Shown: positions 32,933-41,766 of the stretch, piece after piece
How positions within the stretch are numbered: the first letter of the stretch is position 1
How the letters are laid out: each line of letters starts with the position of its first letter
Assembly (NCBI GenBank): GCA_000509105.1
Contig: BAIF02000019.1
Span: 1-48,374 of the forward strand
DNA length: 48,374 nt
Reading direction: 5' to 3'
Origin: Clostridiales bacterium VE202-21
GTDB lineage: Bacteria; Bacillota; Clostridia; Lachnospirales; Lachnospiraceae
Notes under the pieces: model-generated
What the model was told of the DNA's origin: nothing
Database searches by the model: none
What the model saw: only the letters and a program-made list of their open reading frames with translations
Translations under genes and position numbers: made by a program

Positions 32933-34689
32933 TATGCCACCTCCCCATCGTCTTTGACGCTGATGTGGGCTTCCCACATGGTTTGATAAAGCGGGCAGGA
33001 CGCCAGAAGCTCTGCCTGTGTTCCGGTGGCTTCGATTTTGCCGTGATTCACGACAATGATCTGATCGGCATCGGCGATGGTAGACAGGCGGTGGGCGATG
33101 ACCAGCAGCGTCTTACCCCGTATCAGCTTTGCCAGTGCCGACTGGATGACCGCCTCATTCTCCGGGTCGGTGTAGGAGGTAGCCTCGTCCAAAATGACGA
33201 TAGGTGCATCCTTCAGCATAGCCCGGGCAATGGAGATGCGCTGCCGCTCACCGCCGGAGAGGTGTCCGCCGGAAGCACCGCATATGGTCTGATACCCGTT
33301 TTCCAGACCCATGATGAACTCATGGCAGCCGCATTTTTTTGCCGCATCGATGACTTCCTCGTTGGTTGCGCCCTTTTTGCCCATACGAATATTGTCCATC
33401 ACCGAAAGGTCAAAGAGGTAGTTGTCCTGGGATACATAGGCGATGCGCCTCGTACACTCCGCCAGCGGAAGTGTACGGATGTCCACGCCGCCCAGCTCGA
33501 TGGCACCGTCCTTTACATCCCACAGAGAGGCGATAAGCCGGGCGATGGTGGACTTTCCGCTGCCGGAGGGGCCAACAAGAGCATTGACCGTCCCCGGGGC
33601 AATGTGCAGATTGATTCCGTGCAGTACCTCCTTGTCGTGATAGGCAAAGCGGACATCCTTCAGTTGGATGGCGTTATCGGCCGGCAGCTTTTCCGCCGTC
33701 GTTGGACGCTGCATATCCTCGTCGGACAGCACTTCCGCCACCTCACCGACTATGGTTTTGACCTGTGCAATGTCGTCGGTGTAGGAGAAGGCGGTGATCA
33801 GCGGCTGCATAACGCCGAAGGAAAGCACGATGACTGCCAGAAATGTTTCTGCCGACAGTGTGTCGTGCATATAAAGGAGACAGCCCACCGGCAGAATGCC
33901 GAGAAGCGTTGAAGGAAGTATCGCCATTCCGGCCACCTGTCCGAACAAGCTCCCGCGCATCCAGTCGATGAAGCAGTCTGCCCCTTCCTTTGCAGCAGAG
34001 ACGAACTTTGCATAGCTGGTCTTAGACTGCCCGAAGGCCTTGATGACCTCAATGCCGCTGATGTATTCCACAGCCGTGTCGTTCAGCGCCTTTGTCGCGG
34101 TGACCGTGCGCTGAAACTTCTCGTTATAGCCGCTGAACATGGACATAAAGCAGATAATGCCCAGCGGCACGACGATCAGCATGGAAAGCCCCATGCGCCA
34201 GTCCTCGATAAACAGCAGCACCAGCACCGCCAGCGCGCCCACAATGTTGGCTGTCATCTCCGGCAGCAAATGCGCAAGGGTGGTTTCGATGGAGTCCACC
34301 CGCTCCACGATAATGTTCTTGTACGAGCCGGAGGAACGGTCCAGCACCGTGCCAAGGGGCAGCGTGGCCAGCTTATCCAGCAGCCGTGTGCGGGTATTGG
34401 CTAACACATGGAAGGTGGCATGGTGGGAAAGAGAGGTGGAAACGCTGTGCAGCGCATAGCGCAGCACCCAAAAGCCCGCCATCCACGCGCAGAGAGTCAG
34501 GCAGCGGGAAAGCTCCGCCGTCCCGTTTGCCAGTGCGGTGATGAGCCGGATGATGATGAAATACGGCGCAAGGGAGCAGGCGACGCCCAGCAGCGCCGTA
34601 AGGACGCTCAAAGCGTACTCGCCGTACCGCCCTTTTGCCAGCTCTGCCAGCCACGAGGCGGCAGAGCGATTTGGCTCAATTTCTTTCAT
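32932..34689 (-). CDS. ABC half-transporter, membrane plus ATPase (layer C, first of pair)
   Basis: A 585-residue exporter-fold ABC protein: six helices (~25-310), Walker A GPSGSGKST, signature LSGGERQR, Walker B IVILDEAT, switch HRLST. Overlaps its partner by one base. GGAGT precedes ATG 34689. It starts 21 bases after the S component gene. Having a substrate-binding S component and an ECF energy module in the same operon argues for import or coupled traffic of the same ligand. Confidence 0.92.
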   Translation of the reverse strand: MKEIEPNRSAASWLAELAKGRYGEYALSVLTALLGVACSLAPYFIIIRLITALANGTAELSRCLTLCAWMAGFWVLRYALHSVSTSLSHHATFHVLANTRTRLLDKLATLPLGTVLDRSSGSYKNIIVERVDSIETTLAHLLPEMTANIVGALAVLVLLFIEDWRMGLSMLIVVPLGIICFMSMFSGYNEKFQRTVTATKALNDTAVEYISGIEVIKAFGQSKTSYAKFVSAAKEGADCFIDWMRGSLFGQVAGMAILPSTLLGILPVGCLLYMHDTLSAETFLAVIVLSFGVMQPLITAFSYTDDIAQVKTIVGEVAEVLSDEDMQRPTTAEKLPADNAIQLKDVRFAYHDKEVLHGINLHIAPGTVNALVGPSGSGKSTIARLIASLWDVKDGAIELGGVDIRTLPLAECTRRIAYVSQDNYLFDLSVMDNIRMGKKGATNEEVIDAAKKCGCHEFIMGLENGYQTICGASGGHLSGGERQRISIARAMLKDAPIVILDEATSYTDPENEAVIQSALAKLIRGKTLLVIAHRLSTIADADQIIVVNHGKIEATGTQAELLASCPLYQTMWEAHISVKDDGEVA

Positions 34690-34710
34690 GGTGAACTCCT
34701 TTCGACTGCA

Positions 34711-35286
34711 TTACGCAGCAAGATGCTTTTTCACGATCCGCTTGCCGATCATTGTGCCGATAAAGGCCGCCACGATCACGCCGGCCACCAGCGCCACAGA
34801 CACCCAGGACTGCAGCATTTGGGATGCGGCAAGGATGGCGTCCTGACGGCCATCGGTGACCATCTGATCCGCCATAGCCTTGGCTGCGATGGCGTAGGGA
34901 ATGATAGTGCTGCCGAATGCGGCCAGCACCTGATTGATGACATAGCTGACGGTCAGCGCCTTCGCGTTGCCGTAGCCCATCTTCCACAGCAGCAGCTCGG
35001 CAATGACACCGGAGAGAATAAAGAGGATGATGTACGGCAGATATCCGCCCATAATGGCGCGGACAATGCTGTAAATCAGGATCGCACCGGGCTTTTTCAC
35101 CTTCGTGCCGATGATGAAGTAGACGATGCCCTCCAGCAGGGCGAAAAACACCGGCATCAGAATGATGGTAATGGGCGTTGCGTACAGGACGGAGCTGGCG
35201 AAGAAAATGACCACATTGATCAGAGCCAGCAGGACAACGGTGATGATGTCCTTGATTTTCAGCTTGTTGGCGGTTACAGTACTCAT
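34711..35286 (-). CDS. ECF transporter S component, MptD/Trep_Strep type
   Basis: A 191-residue integral membrane protein with five or six helices (TVVLLALINVVIFFASSVLY, ITIILMPVFFALLEGIVYF, YLPYIILFILSGVIAELLL...). It matches the Trep_Strep/MptD family of putative substrate-binding (S) subunits. ATG 35286 follows AGGAGTCTTTCACC. It lies between the ECF energy module and the ABC pair. A paralogue is at 41767 in layer B. Ligand not known. Confidence 0.8.
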   Translation of the reverse strand: MSTVTANKLKIKDIITVVLLALINVVIFFASSVLYATPITIILMPVFFALLEGIVYFIIGTKVKKPGAILIYSIVRAIMGGYLPYIILFILSGVIAELLLWKMGYGNAKALTVSYVINQVLAAFGSTIIPYAIAAKAMADQMVTDGRQDAILAASQMLQSWVSVALVAGVIVAAFIGTMIGKRIVKKHLAA

Positions 35287-35339
35287 GGTGAAAGACTCCT
35301 TTTTGAATGGAATATGGTTGAACGTCGCAAGGACGGCGA

Positions 35340-37502
35340 TCACAGAATAAGGCCGGCGGCGATCGATGCTGCCAGCAGGACACAGAACACAACATCCCAC
35401 GCAGAGAACCGAAGCGACAGATAGTTGCTCTTGCGGCGTTTTAAGTCGATGCCCCGTGTTTCGGCAGAGGCGGACAGCGTCTCGGCGATGCGGATGACCC
35501 GTAAAGCCATGGGAACGGTCAGTATTTCGATATAGGATGGCAGCGCTCGCAGCTTCTGAAGCGGTGTTGCAAATGCGCCCCGCGTCCGGATGGACTGCCG
35601 CAGCAGCTTCATGTCTCCCGACAGAACGGGGAAGAAGCGGAAGATCACGGCTACGATCATAATGAGCCGTTCCGGCAGGTGCAGATTACGCAGCGCCGCC
35701 AGGGTACGGCTGGCTTCATTCCGCCCGATCAGCGTCCGCATGGAAATGCCAACGGCAATGATACGCGGGAACAGCACTAACATAAAGGAAAACACTGTGC
35801 CCGGCAGCAGGGCGTTTGCCGCCCACAGCAGCCCAAAGCTCATCCCACCGGCCAGCGCCGTTCCGAACCAGCCGTCAGCCGCGGTCAGCAGGATCAGTGC
35901 CGCATATGCGGCATAAACTAAGTGGTTGTTGGACGTGGAGATCACGACCAGCAGGGCCAGCCAGTAAAGCAGCTTCGTTGCCGGGTGGAATCGTTCTTTA
36001 TGCGGTTTTTTCGCCGGAGTATCGGCAGGATGAAAACGCTCCATATACTGCTGGATGGCCTGCAGCTCATGAGCAGTACTGACTGGGAACTCCGCTTCGA
36101 CCTGCCCGCCGGAGAGCCCAATGCAGCGGTTACACACACCTGCAATTAGCTCAGGGTCGTGGGTGATGATGAGAACAGTCTTTTCCTTCCGCATCTCCCG
36201 AATCAGCGCCGCGCACCGCTCCAGACTTTCCGCGTCCTGTCCTGCTGTCGGCTCGTCCAGTATGACGATTGGCTTGTCGGATAGATACGCCATCATCAGC
36301 GTCAGACGCTGCATCTGCCCGCCGGAGAGGGAAAAGGGATGCCGGTCGCGGCAGTCCCACATATCCATACTTTTCAGCAGCGCTTCCGTTTTTGCTTCAA
36401 ACTCCGGTGTCACCGCATGGCCGTATTGCAGCTCGTGCAGGACGGAGTTGGTGAAGAACTGGAACTCCGCCTCCTGAAGGATGAACAGCACTTGCTTTTG
36501 CAGCTGCTTTGGATTTTGCGGCTTTCGGAAAAGCATTATCCTGCCGCCGGAGGGGCGGTAAAGCCCTGCAATCAGCTTGCCGATTGTCGTCTTACCGCAG
36601 CCGTTTGCACCCACGAGACCGACGATCTCATGCTCACGGACGGAAAAGCTGACACCGGAGAGGGTATCTCCGACCTTCCTGCCGTATGTATAGCGGACAT
36701 TTGAGACGGCAAGCGCCGTCGGCGCGGTTTTCGGCAGCGGCTCTTTCTCCGGCACGGTGATCTCCGCAAGGTCGAGCGTGCGCAGAGAAAGTGTTTGCCT
36801 CTGCTCCGCCGAGAACGCCTTTGCCTCTGCGGCAGTGTATTTTCCTTTGATCTCGCCGTCTGCCATGACCCAATATTCATCGGCAATATCCGCAAGATAA
36901 TAGAGTCGATGCTCGCTGAGCAGCAGCGTTTTGCCCTGCCTTTTCAGGGCAAGCAGAATCTCCTTTAACTGCTGCGTGGCTGCAAAGTCCAGGTTGGCCG
37001 TTGGCTCGTCAAGGAGAAAAATATCTGGGTCCATGGCCCATGCCGAGAGAATGGAGATGAGCTGTCGCTCGCCGCTGGACAGCGCATAAACGTTGCGATC
37101 CTTCAGCCGCTCCAGATGAAAGATCCGGAAGGCCTCGTCCACCCGCCGCCGGATTTCATCCTGCGGCAGACCGTGATTTTCAAGACCGAAGGCCACCTCA
37201 TTGGAACTGTTCACGGTAAAAAACTGACTCCGCGGATCCTGAAATACCGAGGCGGCCAGTTCGCCGATTTCGCCGATACTCATCCCGGTGGTGTCCTGTC
37301 CGTTCAGGCGGCAGAAGCCCTTCAGCTCTCCCTCGTAAAACTGCGGTATCAGTCCGTTGATGCACCGCAGCAGCGTGGATTTTCCGCAGCCGCTGCCTCC
37401 GCAGAGCACCACGCAGCGTCCCGCCGGGATGCTGCCGCCGACTTTTTGCAAGGTGGGCTGCTTTTCTTCTGCATATTGAAATTCAAATTCAAAATCTATC
37501 AT
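35340..37502 (-). CDS. Fused ECF energy module: EcfA-EcfA-EcfT in one chain
   Basis: A 720-residue protein that joins three usually separate subunits. First ATPase: Walker A GGSGCGKST, LSSGERQ, FLLDEPTANLD. Second ATPase (from ~270): GANGCGKTT, LSGGQMQR, VILDEPTAG. The last ~230 residues are a transmembrane T component with coupling motifs (SIRTRG and SAETRG, versions of the Ala-Arg-Gly motif). ATG 37502 is chosen because ATG 37520 touches the operator and has no ribosome site. First gene of the layer C transport operon. In layer B the same parts are two genes. Confidence 0.9.
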   Translation of the reverse strand: MIDFEFEFQYAEEKQPTLQKVGGSIPAGRCVVLCGGSGCGKSTLLRCINGLIPQFYEGELKGFCRLNGQDTTGMSIGEIGELAASVFQDPRSQFFTVNSSNEVAFGLENHGLPQDEIRRRVDEAFRIFHLERLKDRNVYALSSGERQLISILSAWAMDPDIFLLDEPTANLDFAATQQLKEILLALKRQGKTLLLSEHRLYYLADIADEYWVMADGEIKGKYTAAEAKAFSAEQRQTLSLRTLDLAEITVPEKEPLPKTAPTALAVSNVRYTYGRKVGDTLSGVSFSVREHEIVGLVGANGCGKTTIGKLIAGLYRPSGGRIMLFRKPQNPKQLQKQVLFILQEAEFQFFTNSVLHELQYGHAVTPEFEAKTEALLKSMDMWDCRDRHPFSLSGGQMQRLTLMMAYLSDKPIVILDEPTAGQDAESLERCAALIREMRKEKTVLIITHDPELIAGVCNRCIGLSGGQVEAEFPVSTAHELQAIQQYMERFHPADTPAKKPHKERFHPATKLLYWLALLVVISTSNNHLVYAAYAALILLTAADGWFGTALAGGMSFGLLWAANALLPGTVFSFMLVLFPRIIAVGISMRTLIGRNEASRTLAALRNLHLPERLIMIVAVIFRFFPVLSGDMKLLRQSIRTRGAFATPLQKLRALPSYIEILTVPMALRVIRIAETLSASAETRGIDLKRRKSNYLSLRFSAWDVVFCVLLAASIAAGLIL

Positions 37503-37521
37503 CGCAAACTCTTTTCTCATT

Positions 37522-37539
37522 AGTTAGCTCTCTCTAACC
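37522..37539. promoter_or_regulatory. DtxR-like operator before the layer C transporter operon
   Basis: AGTTAG-CTCTCT-CTAACC, an interrupted palindrome (TTAG-N6-CTAA) directly upstream of the ECF fusion gene. Binding here would block the ribosome site and start of transcription region. Same motif as at 20461, 20496, 40646 and 41715. Confidence 0.7.
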
Positions 37540-37554
37540 GGCAGCCGTAAGAAA

Positions 37555-37573
37555 CGGACGAATGGACCGTCCG
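37555..37573 (-). terminator. Probable terminator after the second tetR gene
   Basis: On the minus strand CGGACG and CGTCCG pair across seven bases and TTTCTT follows. It lies between the tetR stop and the ECF operon, so the operon probably has its own promoter. Confidence 0.5.
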
Positions 37574-37589
37574 AATCAACTTTTCGGAT

Positions 37590-38198
37590 TTATTGCAAGG
37601 TATCGCATAGCTGCCGCCAGCCAGCGTTGGTGAAATCAAGGACTGCCTGTAAGCAGGTAAGCATTCTGCCTTCCTCCATATGCTGATCCAGCAGCTGGCG
37701 GAAGTACCAGAACTGTGAGCCCATCAAAAGACGGATTGCATCGGCATTTGGCGCTTTTCCATAGATATGTGAAAAGAACTCTACCGTTTGTTCCGCTTTA
37801 CGGTTCATCAGTTTATGCAGCACGGTTTCAATGGAACTGCCATCGCTGCGGCAGAAAAATAAAGTGCAGTCGTCATGGTGCTCAGTCAGGAGCCGAAAAT
37901 ATACTTGTTCCTCGGCGTTTATGGCGCGGAGGATATCTTCCGGTTGTGCCCTGCACTTTGCTTTTTCGTATTCTTCCGCGACGGGGGTAAAGAGAACCTG
38001 CATCGTCTCAAAAAAATCCTGAAGCAGACTGGCAAACAACGCGTCTTTGTTTTTGTACCTTGTGTAGATCGCTCCTGTGGTGACACCGGCTTTTTCGGCG
38101 ATCTTGTGCAGAGAGGCTTTCTGAAAGCCGTAAGCTAGAAATTCCGAATAAGCAGCCTGAATAATCCCATCATCCAGGGAATGATCCCTATTGGCCAT
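37590..38198 (-). CDS. TetR/AcrR family regulator (transport operon)
   Basis: A 202-residue repressor. Helix-turn-helix at ~26-52 (ASLHKIAEKAGVTTGAIYTRYKNKDALF); helical C-terminal ligand domain. ATG 38198 follows GAGGAGTGAAGAC. It lies upstream of and on the same strand as the ECF/ABC operon and has its own consensus promoter with a palindrome. It may sense the transported compound. It is the last gene before the right end of layer C. Confidence 0.9.
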   Translation of the reverse strand: MANRDHSLDDGIIQAAYSEFLAYGFQKASLHKIAEKAGVTTGAIYTRYKNKDALFASLLQDFFETMQVLFTPVAEEYEKAKCRAQPEDILRAINAEEQVYFRLLTEHHDDCTLFFCRSDGSSIETVLHKLMNRKAEQTVEFFSHIYGKAPNADAIRLLMGSQFWYFRQLLDQHMEEGRMLTCLQAVLDFTNAGWRQLCDTLQ

Positions 38199-38232
38199 GT
38201 CTTCACTCCTCTGCGCCTAAATAATAACGTCA

Positions 38233-38278
38233 TTATCGATAACGATATTATTATAGCGTTCTTTTTGCTGCTTGTCAA
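38233..38278 (-). promoter_or_regulatory. Consensus promoter with palindromic operator for the second tetR gene
   Basis: On the minus strand TTGACA (38278-38273), 17 bases, TATAAT (38255-38250): a perfect consensus. Just downstream is the palindrome TTATCGATAA (38233-38242) inside a larger AT-rich inverted repeat, a likely TetR operator. Confidence 0.85.
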
Positions 38279-38327
38279 TGCGAATTGCACACTTCTTTAC
38301 AAAAACATACCTTGACAAATCTCGTCT

Positions 38328-40124
38328 CAAAAGCAGATGTTAGAGGAGTTTGCCCGCCGGAACGGGCTTCCGAACCCCACTCACTTCACCGATGACGGCG
38401 TATCGGGAACTCGTTTTGACCGCCCCGGCTTTCTGGCGATGATGGAGGAAGTCGAGGCCGGACGGGTGGAGGCCATCGTCATAAAGGACATGAGCCGCCT
38501 GGGACGCGACTATCTGAAAGTCGGTCAGGTCATGGAGATTTTGCGGCAGCGCGGTGTCCGGCTGATCGCCATCAATGACGGTGTGGACAGTCTGAACGGC
38601 GATGATGATTTTACCCCGTTCCGCAACATTATGAACGAGTTTTACGCCCGCGACACCAGCCGGAAAATCCGCTCTGTGTTCAAGTCCAAAGGCATGAGCG
38701 GCAAGCACCTGACCGGCACCGTTATCTACGGCTATCTGTGGGACGAAAAGCGGGAACACTGGCTTGTGGATGAAGAAGCCGCCGCTGTGGTACGCCATAT
38801 TTTCGCGCTTGCGATGGAGGGCTACGGCCCCTATCAGATCGCAACCAAGTTGTCAGAAGAAAAAATTGAAATGCCAGCCGTTCACCTTGCCCGCTATGGC
38901 GAGGGAGTGAACAAGAATAAGGCCTTTGCGGATATTTATCGTTGGAGTGCCTCTACCGTTGTTGAAATCCTGAAAAAACAGGAGTATTTAGGCCATACGG
39001 TCAATTTCAAAACCCGCAAGCACTTTAAGGACAAGAAAAGTCACTATGTTGACGAAAGCGAATGGACGATTTTTGAGAACACCCATGAGGCCATTATCGA
39101 CCAGGAAACCTTTGACAATGTGCAGCGTATCCGGGGAAACGCCAGACGCTACCCGGACGGCTTTGGGGAGTCCCATCCCCTGACCGGCCTGATGTACTGT
39201 GCCGATTGCGGCGGCAAGATGTATGTTCACCGCACCTATAACGGTAAGCGTGTTCCTCAGTACACTTGCGGCCAGTATGGCAAATACCCTATCGGCTCCC
39301 TTTGCCCCACCCAGCACCGCATCAAGGCCGAAGCTGTTCTGACCCTGATTGCCGATATGCTCCGGACCATCGCGGAGTATTCCAGGAATGACCGGGCCGA
39401 GTTTATCCGCACTGTCCAGGAAACGCAGGCCGCCCAGCAGACCGCCGACATCTCTAAAAAGCGGAAACGGCTGGCTGCCGCCCAAAAGCGGGCCAGAGAA
39501 CTGGAACGGCTGATTTGCAAAATTTATGAGGACAACGCCCTGGGCAAGCTGCCGGACGCCCGGTATGAGGTCCTGGACGCACAGTACGCCAAAGAGCAAG
39601 ACGCCCTCAATGCGGAAATCACAGAGTTGGAAAAGGCCGTTACCGGCTATGAGCAGAGCCGGAAATCTGCGGAGAAGTTTATTGCCCTGATTGACAAGTA
39701 CGAGAACTTCGACACGCTGACAAACACCATGCTCAACGAGTTTGTAGAGAAAATCCTTGTCCATGAACGCGCCCGCAAAGGCAGTCAGGATACCACACAG
39801 GAGGTTGAAATCTACTTCAACTTTGTGGGCCGCTATATCCCTCCTGCCTTGCAGCCGGTTCCCCTGACCCCGGAGGAACAGGAAGAACTGCGGAAGAAGG
39901 AGGAACGCAAGGACAGGCTTCACCAGAACTACTTGCGCCGCAAGGCTAATGGCAAGCAGAAGGAATGGGAAGAACGCTACAACGCCGAGCGCAAGGCGAA
40001 AATGGAGGCAGCAAAGGCCGCGATCCGGGCCGAGGATATGGAGAAGGGCATTTTTACCACCGTCAGCCAGTTACCCAGGCAGGAGCCGCGCAAGGCCACC
40101 TTACCGGCCAGCGCCGCAGTTTAA
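38328..40124 (+). pseudogene. tnpX: 3' part of layer B large serine recombinase, cut off from its start
   Basis: 597 residues follow the junction codon. It holds most of the catalytic domain (FTDDGVSGTRFDRPGF, KDMSRLGRDY), the Recombinase domain, a zinc ribbon (CADCGGKM), a coiled coil and the DUF4368-type end. It lacks the N-terminal ~29 residues with the catalytic serine, which lie at 8180-8266. ATG 38337 could give a product but without the nucleophile it would be inactive. Excision of layer C would rebuild a 626-residue enzyme. Confidence 0.88.
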
Positions 40125-40150
40125 CCATCACAGTGCAAAGGAGGACAAAC

Positions 40151-40504
40151 ATGAACGAATTGACTTACACCCGCTGCGGGGATTACTACGTCCCCGACCT
40201 GGAGTTGTCCGAGCAGCCGGAGGGCCCCATCGGCAAGTATGGCCGTATGCGGCAACGCTACCTGAAGGAACACCGGCCCGGCCTTTACAGCAGCTTGATT
40301 TTGAGCGAAAAGCTGTACCCGCACCTGTTGGAGATTGACCGGGCGGCGCGGGAGCGGATGGACGCCATGCTGCCCCGGATGATGGAGGCGACGGGCGTCA
40401 CCGAGGAACTGAAAGCCCGTGACCCCATGCGCTGGGTGGGGCTGATGAACACGCTGAAAGCGCAGGCGGAGGAAATTGTGCTGACAGAGCTGATTTATCA
40501 ATAA
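40151..40504 (+). CDS. tnpV: TnpV family protein (layer B)
   Basis: A 117-residue TnpV-like protein: TRCGDYYVPDLEL, GPIGKYGRMRQRYLKEH, and the closing EEIVLTELIYQ. ATG 40151 follows AAAGGAGGACAAAC, 26 bases after the recombinase stop. It resembles the layer C copy at 8408 only in part, so the two elements are related but distinct. Role unknown. Confidence 0.82.
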   Translation: MNELTYTRCGDYYVPDLELSEQPEGPIGKYGRMRQRYLKEHRPGLYSSLILSEKLYPHLLEIDRAARERMDAMLPRMMEATGVTEELKARDPMRWVGLMNTLKAQAEEIVLTELIYQ

Positions 40505-40642
40505 TTTTGCAAGCGGAGGCTGCTACTTGCGGCCTCTGTTTGTTTTGCAATTCCGCCATATCTTTTCCTTGAACTTTTATCCTAAATGAAATATAAAGAA
40601 TATGTCGTCAGAGGTTGACGAGAGCAAAAAAACAATTTAACA

Positions 40643-40663
40643 TATAATTAGTTACCGCTAACC
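40643..40663 (+). promoter_or_regulatory. -10 box overlapped by a DtxR-like operator, before araC
   Basis: TATAAT (40643-40648) overlaps AATTAG-TTACCG-CTAACC (40646-40663), a TTAG-N6-CTAA palindrome. A repressor here would cover the -10 box. A clear -35 at the right distance was not found (TTGACG at 40615 is 22 bases away). Confidence 0.6.
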
Positions 40664-40682
40664 AAAAAGGAGGAAGATATGA

Positions 40683-41633
40683 GTGAAAGAGTTACATGGA
40701 ACAGAATGGTACGGTGAATATGCTACGCTAACTGATGAACATAATGATTATGTTCAAATCGAATATAAATGTAATGGAACAGGTCGTCTCTATGACTACA
40801 CTCTTTTCCCTGGTATTGACTTAATTTTTATGGATTTTAACTGCTCAGATACATTCCATGAGCCTATTCCTAATAAGAATATCATCGAAATCCGTCATTA
40901 CCAAAAAGGACGCGTTGAGTTTGAGCTAAGAAATAATAAAGTTTTCCACATGAAAGAGGGAGACTTTTGCATCAATGCCCTTGCTAATATTCCTGCGGCC
41001 TATTCCTTTCCCTTTGGATATAGTGTAGGACTAAGCTGTGTGATTGATAAGGATTCTGTCGATGTGGAAACACAACAGATTTTTTCGTACTACAACATTG
41101 ATGTTCTAAATCTCGGACGAGAATTGGAATTAGAAAAAAAGTGGTTTTTATGTCGGACACCACAGCGGTTGTTACATATCTTTGAAGAATTGTATGCTGC
41201 AAAAGGTGTTGAAGAGCGAGATTATTTCCGTATCAAATTATTGGAACTATTTTACCATATCAAACAGCTGCGGATTGAAGATCAGTATGAGGCATCGTAT
41301 TATGCCAAAGAACAAATTGAAATCATCAAACGCATCCGCCAACAGCTCATAGAAAACCTCGACAAAAAAATATCCATAGAAGAACTTTTGCGAAAGGAGC
41401 CAATGAGCAAGGTCACATTTCAAGCTATTTTCAAACAGATTTATGGCGATACGCCCTATGCACATATCAAAAAATATAAAATAAATCTTGCGGCTGTTTA
41501 TTTGCAGGAAACAGATCAATCAATCACGCAAATAGCCGGTGAACTTGGATATTCAAATATTAGTAAGTTTGCGAAAGCATTTCAAGAAGTGTTTGGAATG
41601 CTTCCAAAGGATTACCGCAAAGCAAAAAAGTGA
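40683..41633 (+). CDS. AraC family transcription regulator
   Basis: A 316-residue regulator. The C-terminus has the paired AraC helix-turn-helix (MSKVTFQAIFKQIYGDTPYAHI, then ITQIAGELGYSNISKFAKAF and FGMLPKDYRK). The N-terminal ~200 residues would bind a ligand. YbtA and PchR, which sense imported siderophores, have the same general design; that link is inference. GTG 40683 is the start, set by GGAGG at 40669-40673; the ATG at 40679 soon meets a stop. The gene is visibly more AT-rich than its neighbours. Confidence 0.88.
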   Translation: MKELHGTEWYGEYATLTDEHNDYVQIEYKCNGTGRLYDYTLFPGIDLIFMDFNCSDTFHEPIPNKNIIEIRHYQKGRVEFELRNNKVFHMKEGDFCINALANIPAAYSFPFGYSVGLSCVIDKDSVDVETQQIFSYYNIDVLNLGRELELEKKWFLCRTPQRLLHIFEELYAAKGVEERDYFRIKLLELFYHIKQLRIEDQYEASYYAKEQIEIIKRIRQQLIENLDKKISIEELLRKEPMSKVTFQAIFKQIYGDTPYAHIKKYKINLAAVYLQETDQSITQIAGELGYSNISKFAKAFQEVFGMLPKDYRKAKK

Positions 41634-41701
41634 TTTAACTTTTGGGCTGTTTTTCTGATTCGTTTTTTCCTTTGGAGTAGTTAGGGAAAACAAACTGCTG
41701 T

Positions 41702-41745
41702 AGAATAGCAATATGGTTAGCAACCGCTAACCATATTGCTATTCT
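41702..41745 (+). promoter_or_regulatory. Perfect 20-bp hairpin containing a DtxR-like operator
   Basis: Arms 41702-41721 and 41726-41745 pair without mismatch across AACC; ATTTTT follows. The centre is GGTTAG-CAACCG-CTAACC (41715-41732). It can act as araC terminator or attenuator in RNA and as an operator in DNA, 22 bases before the S component gene. Confidence 0.8.
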
Positions 41746-41766
41746 ATTTTTAAGGAGGGTTCTAAA

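Larger units (their letters stand above)
8264..38327. mobile_element. Layer C: ~30-kb mobilisable element inserted in the layer B recombinase gene
   Basis: Left flank reads CATCAA then TTGTTAATATG; right flank reads CTCGTCTCAA then AAGCAGATG. Both share TCAA. Joining them gives CAT CAA AAG CAG ATG, that is H28-Q29-K-Q-M, an unbroken recombinase frame. A crossover at TC (GA on the other strand) is what large serine recombinases of the TnpX group use. The element holds tnpV, tnpW, its own recombinase, primase, helicase, a MOBQ relaxase with nic-like site, and the methyltransferase/transport cargo. The ends show a weak inverted similarity (TTGTTAATATG against TTGTCAAGGTATG). Confidence 0.78.

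Noticed and set aside
39000..39923. 311-codon minus-strand frame over the recombinase 3' part
   Set aside because: Antisense shadow of a gene with clear recombinase domains.
40679..40717. ATG start at 40679 before the araC gene
   Set aside because: The frame meets a stop within about 13 codons; GTG 40683 is better spaced from GGAGG.
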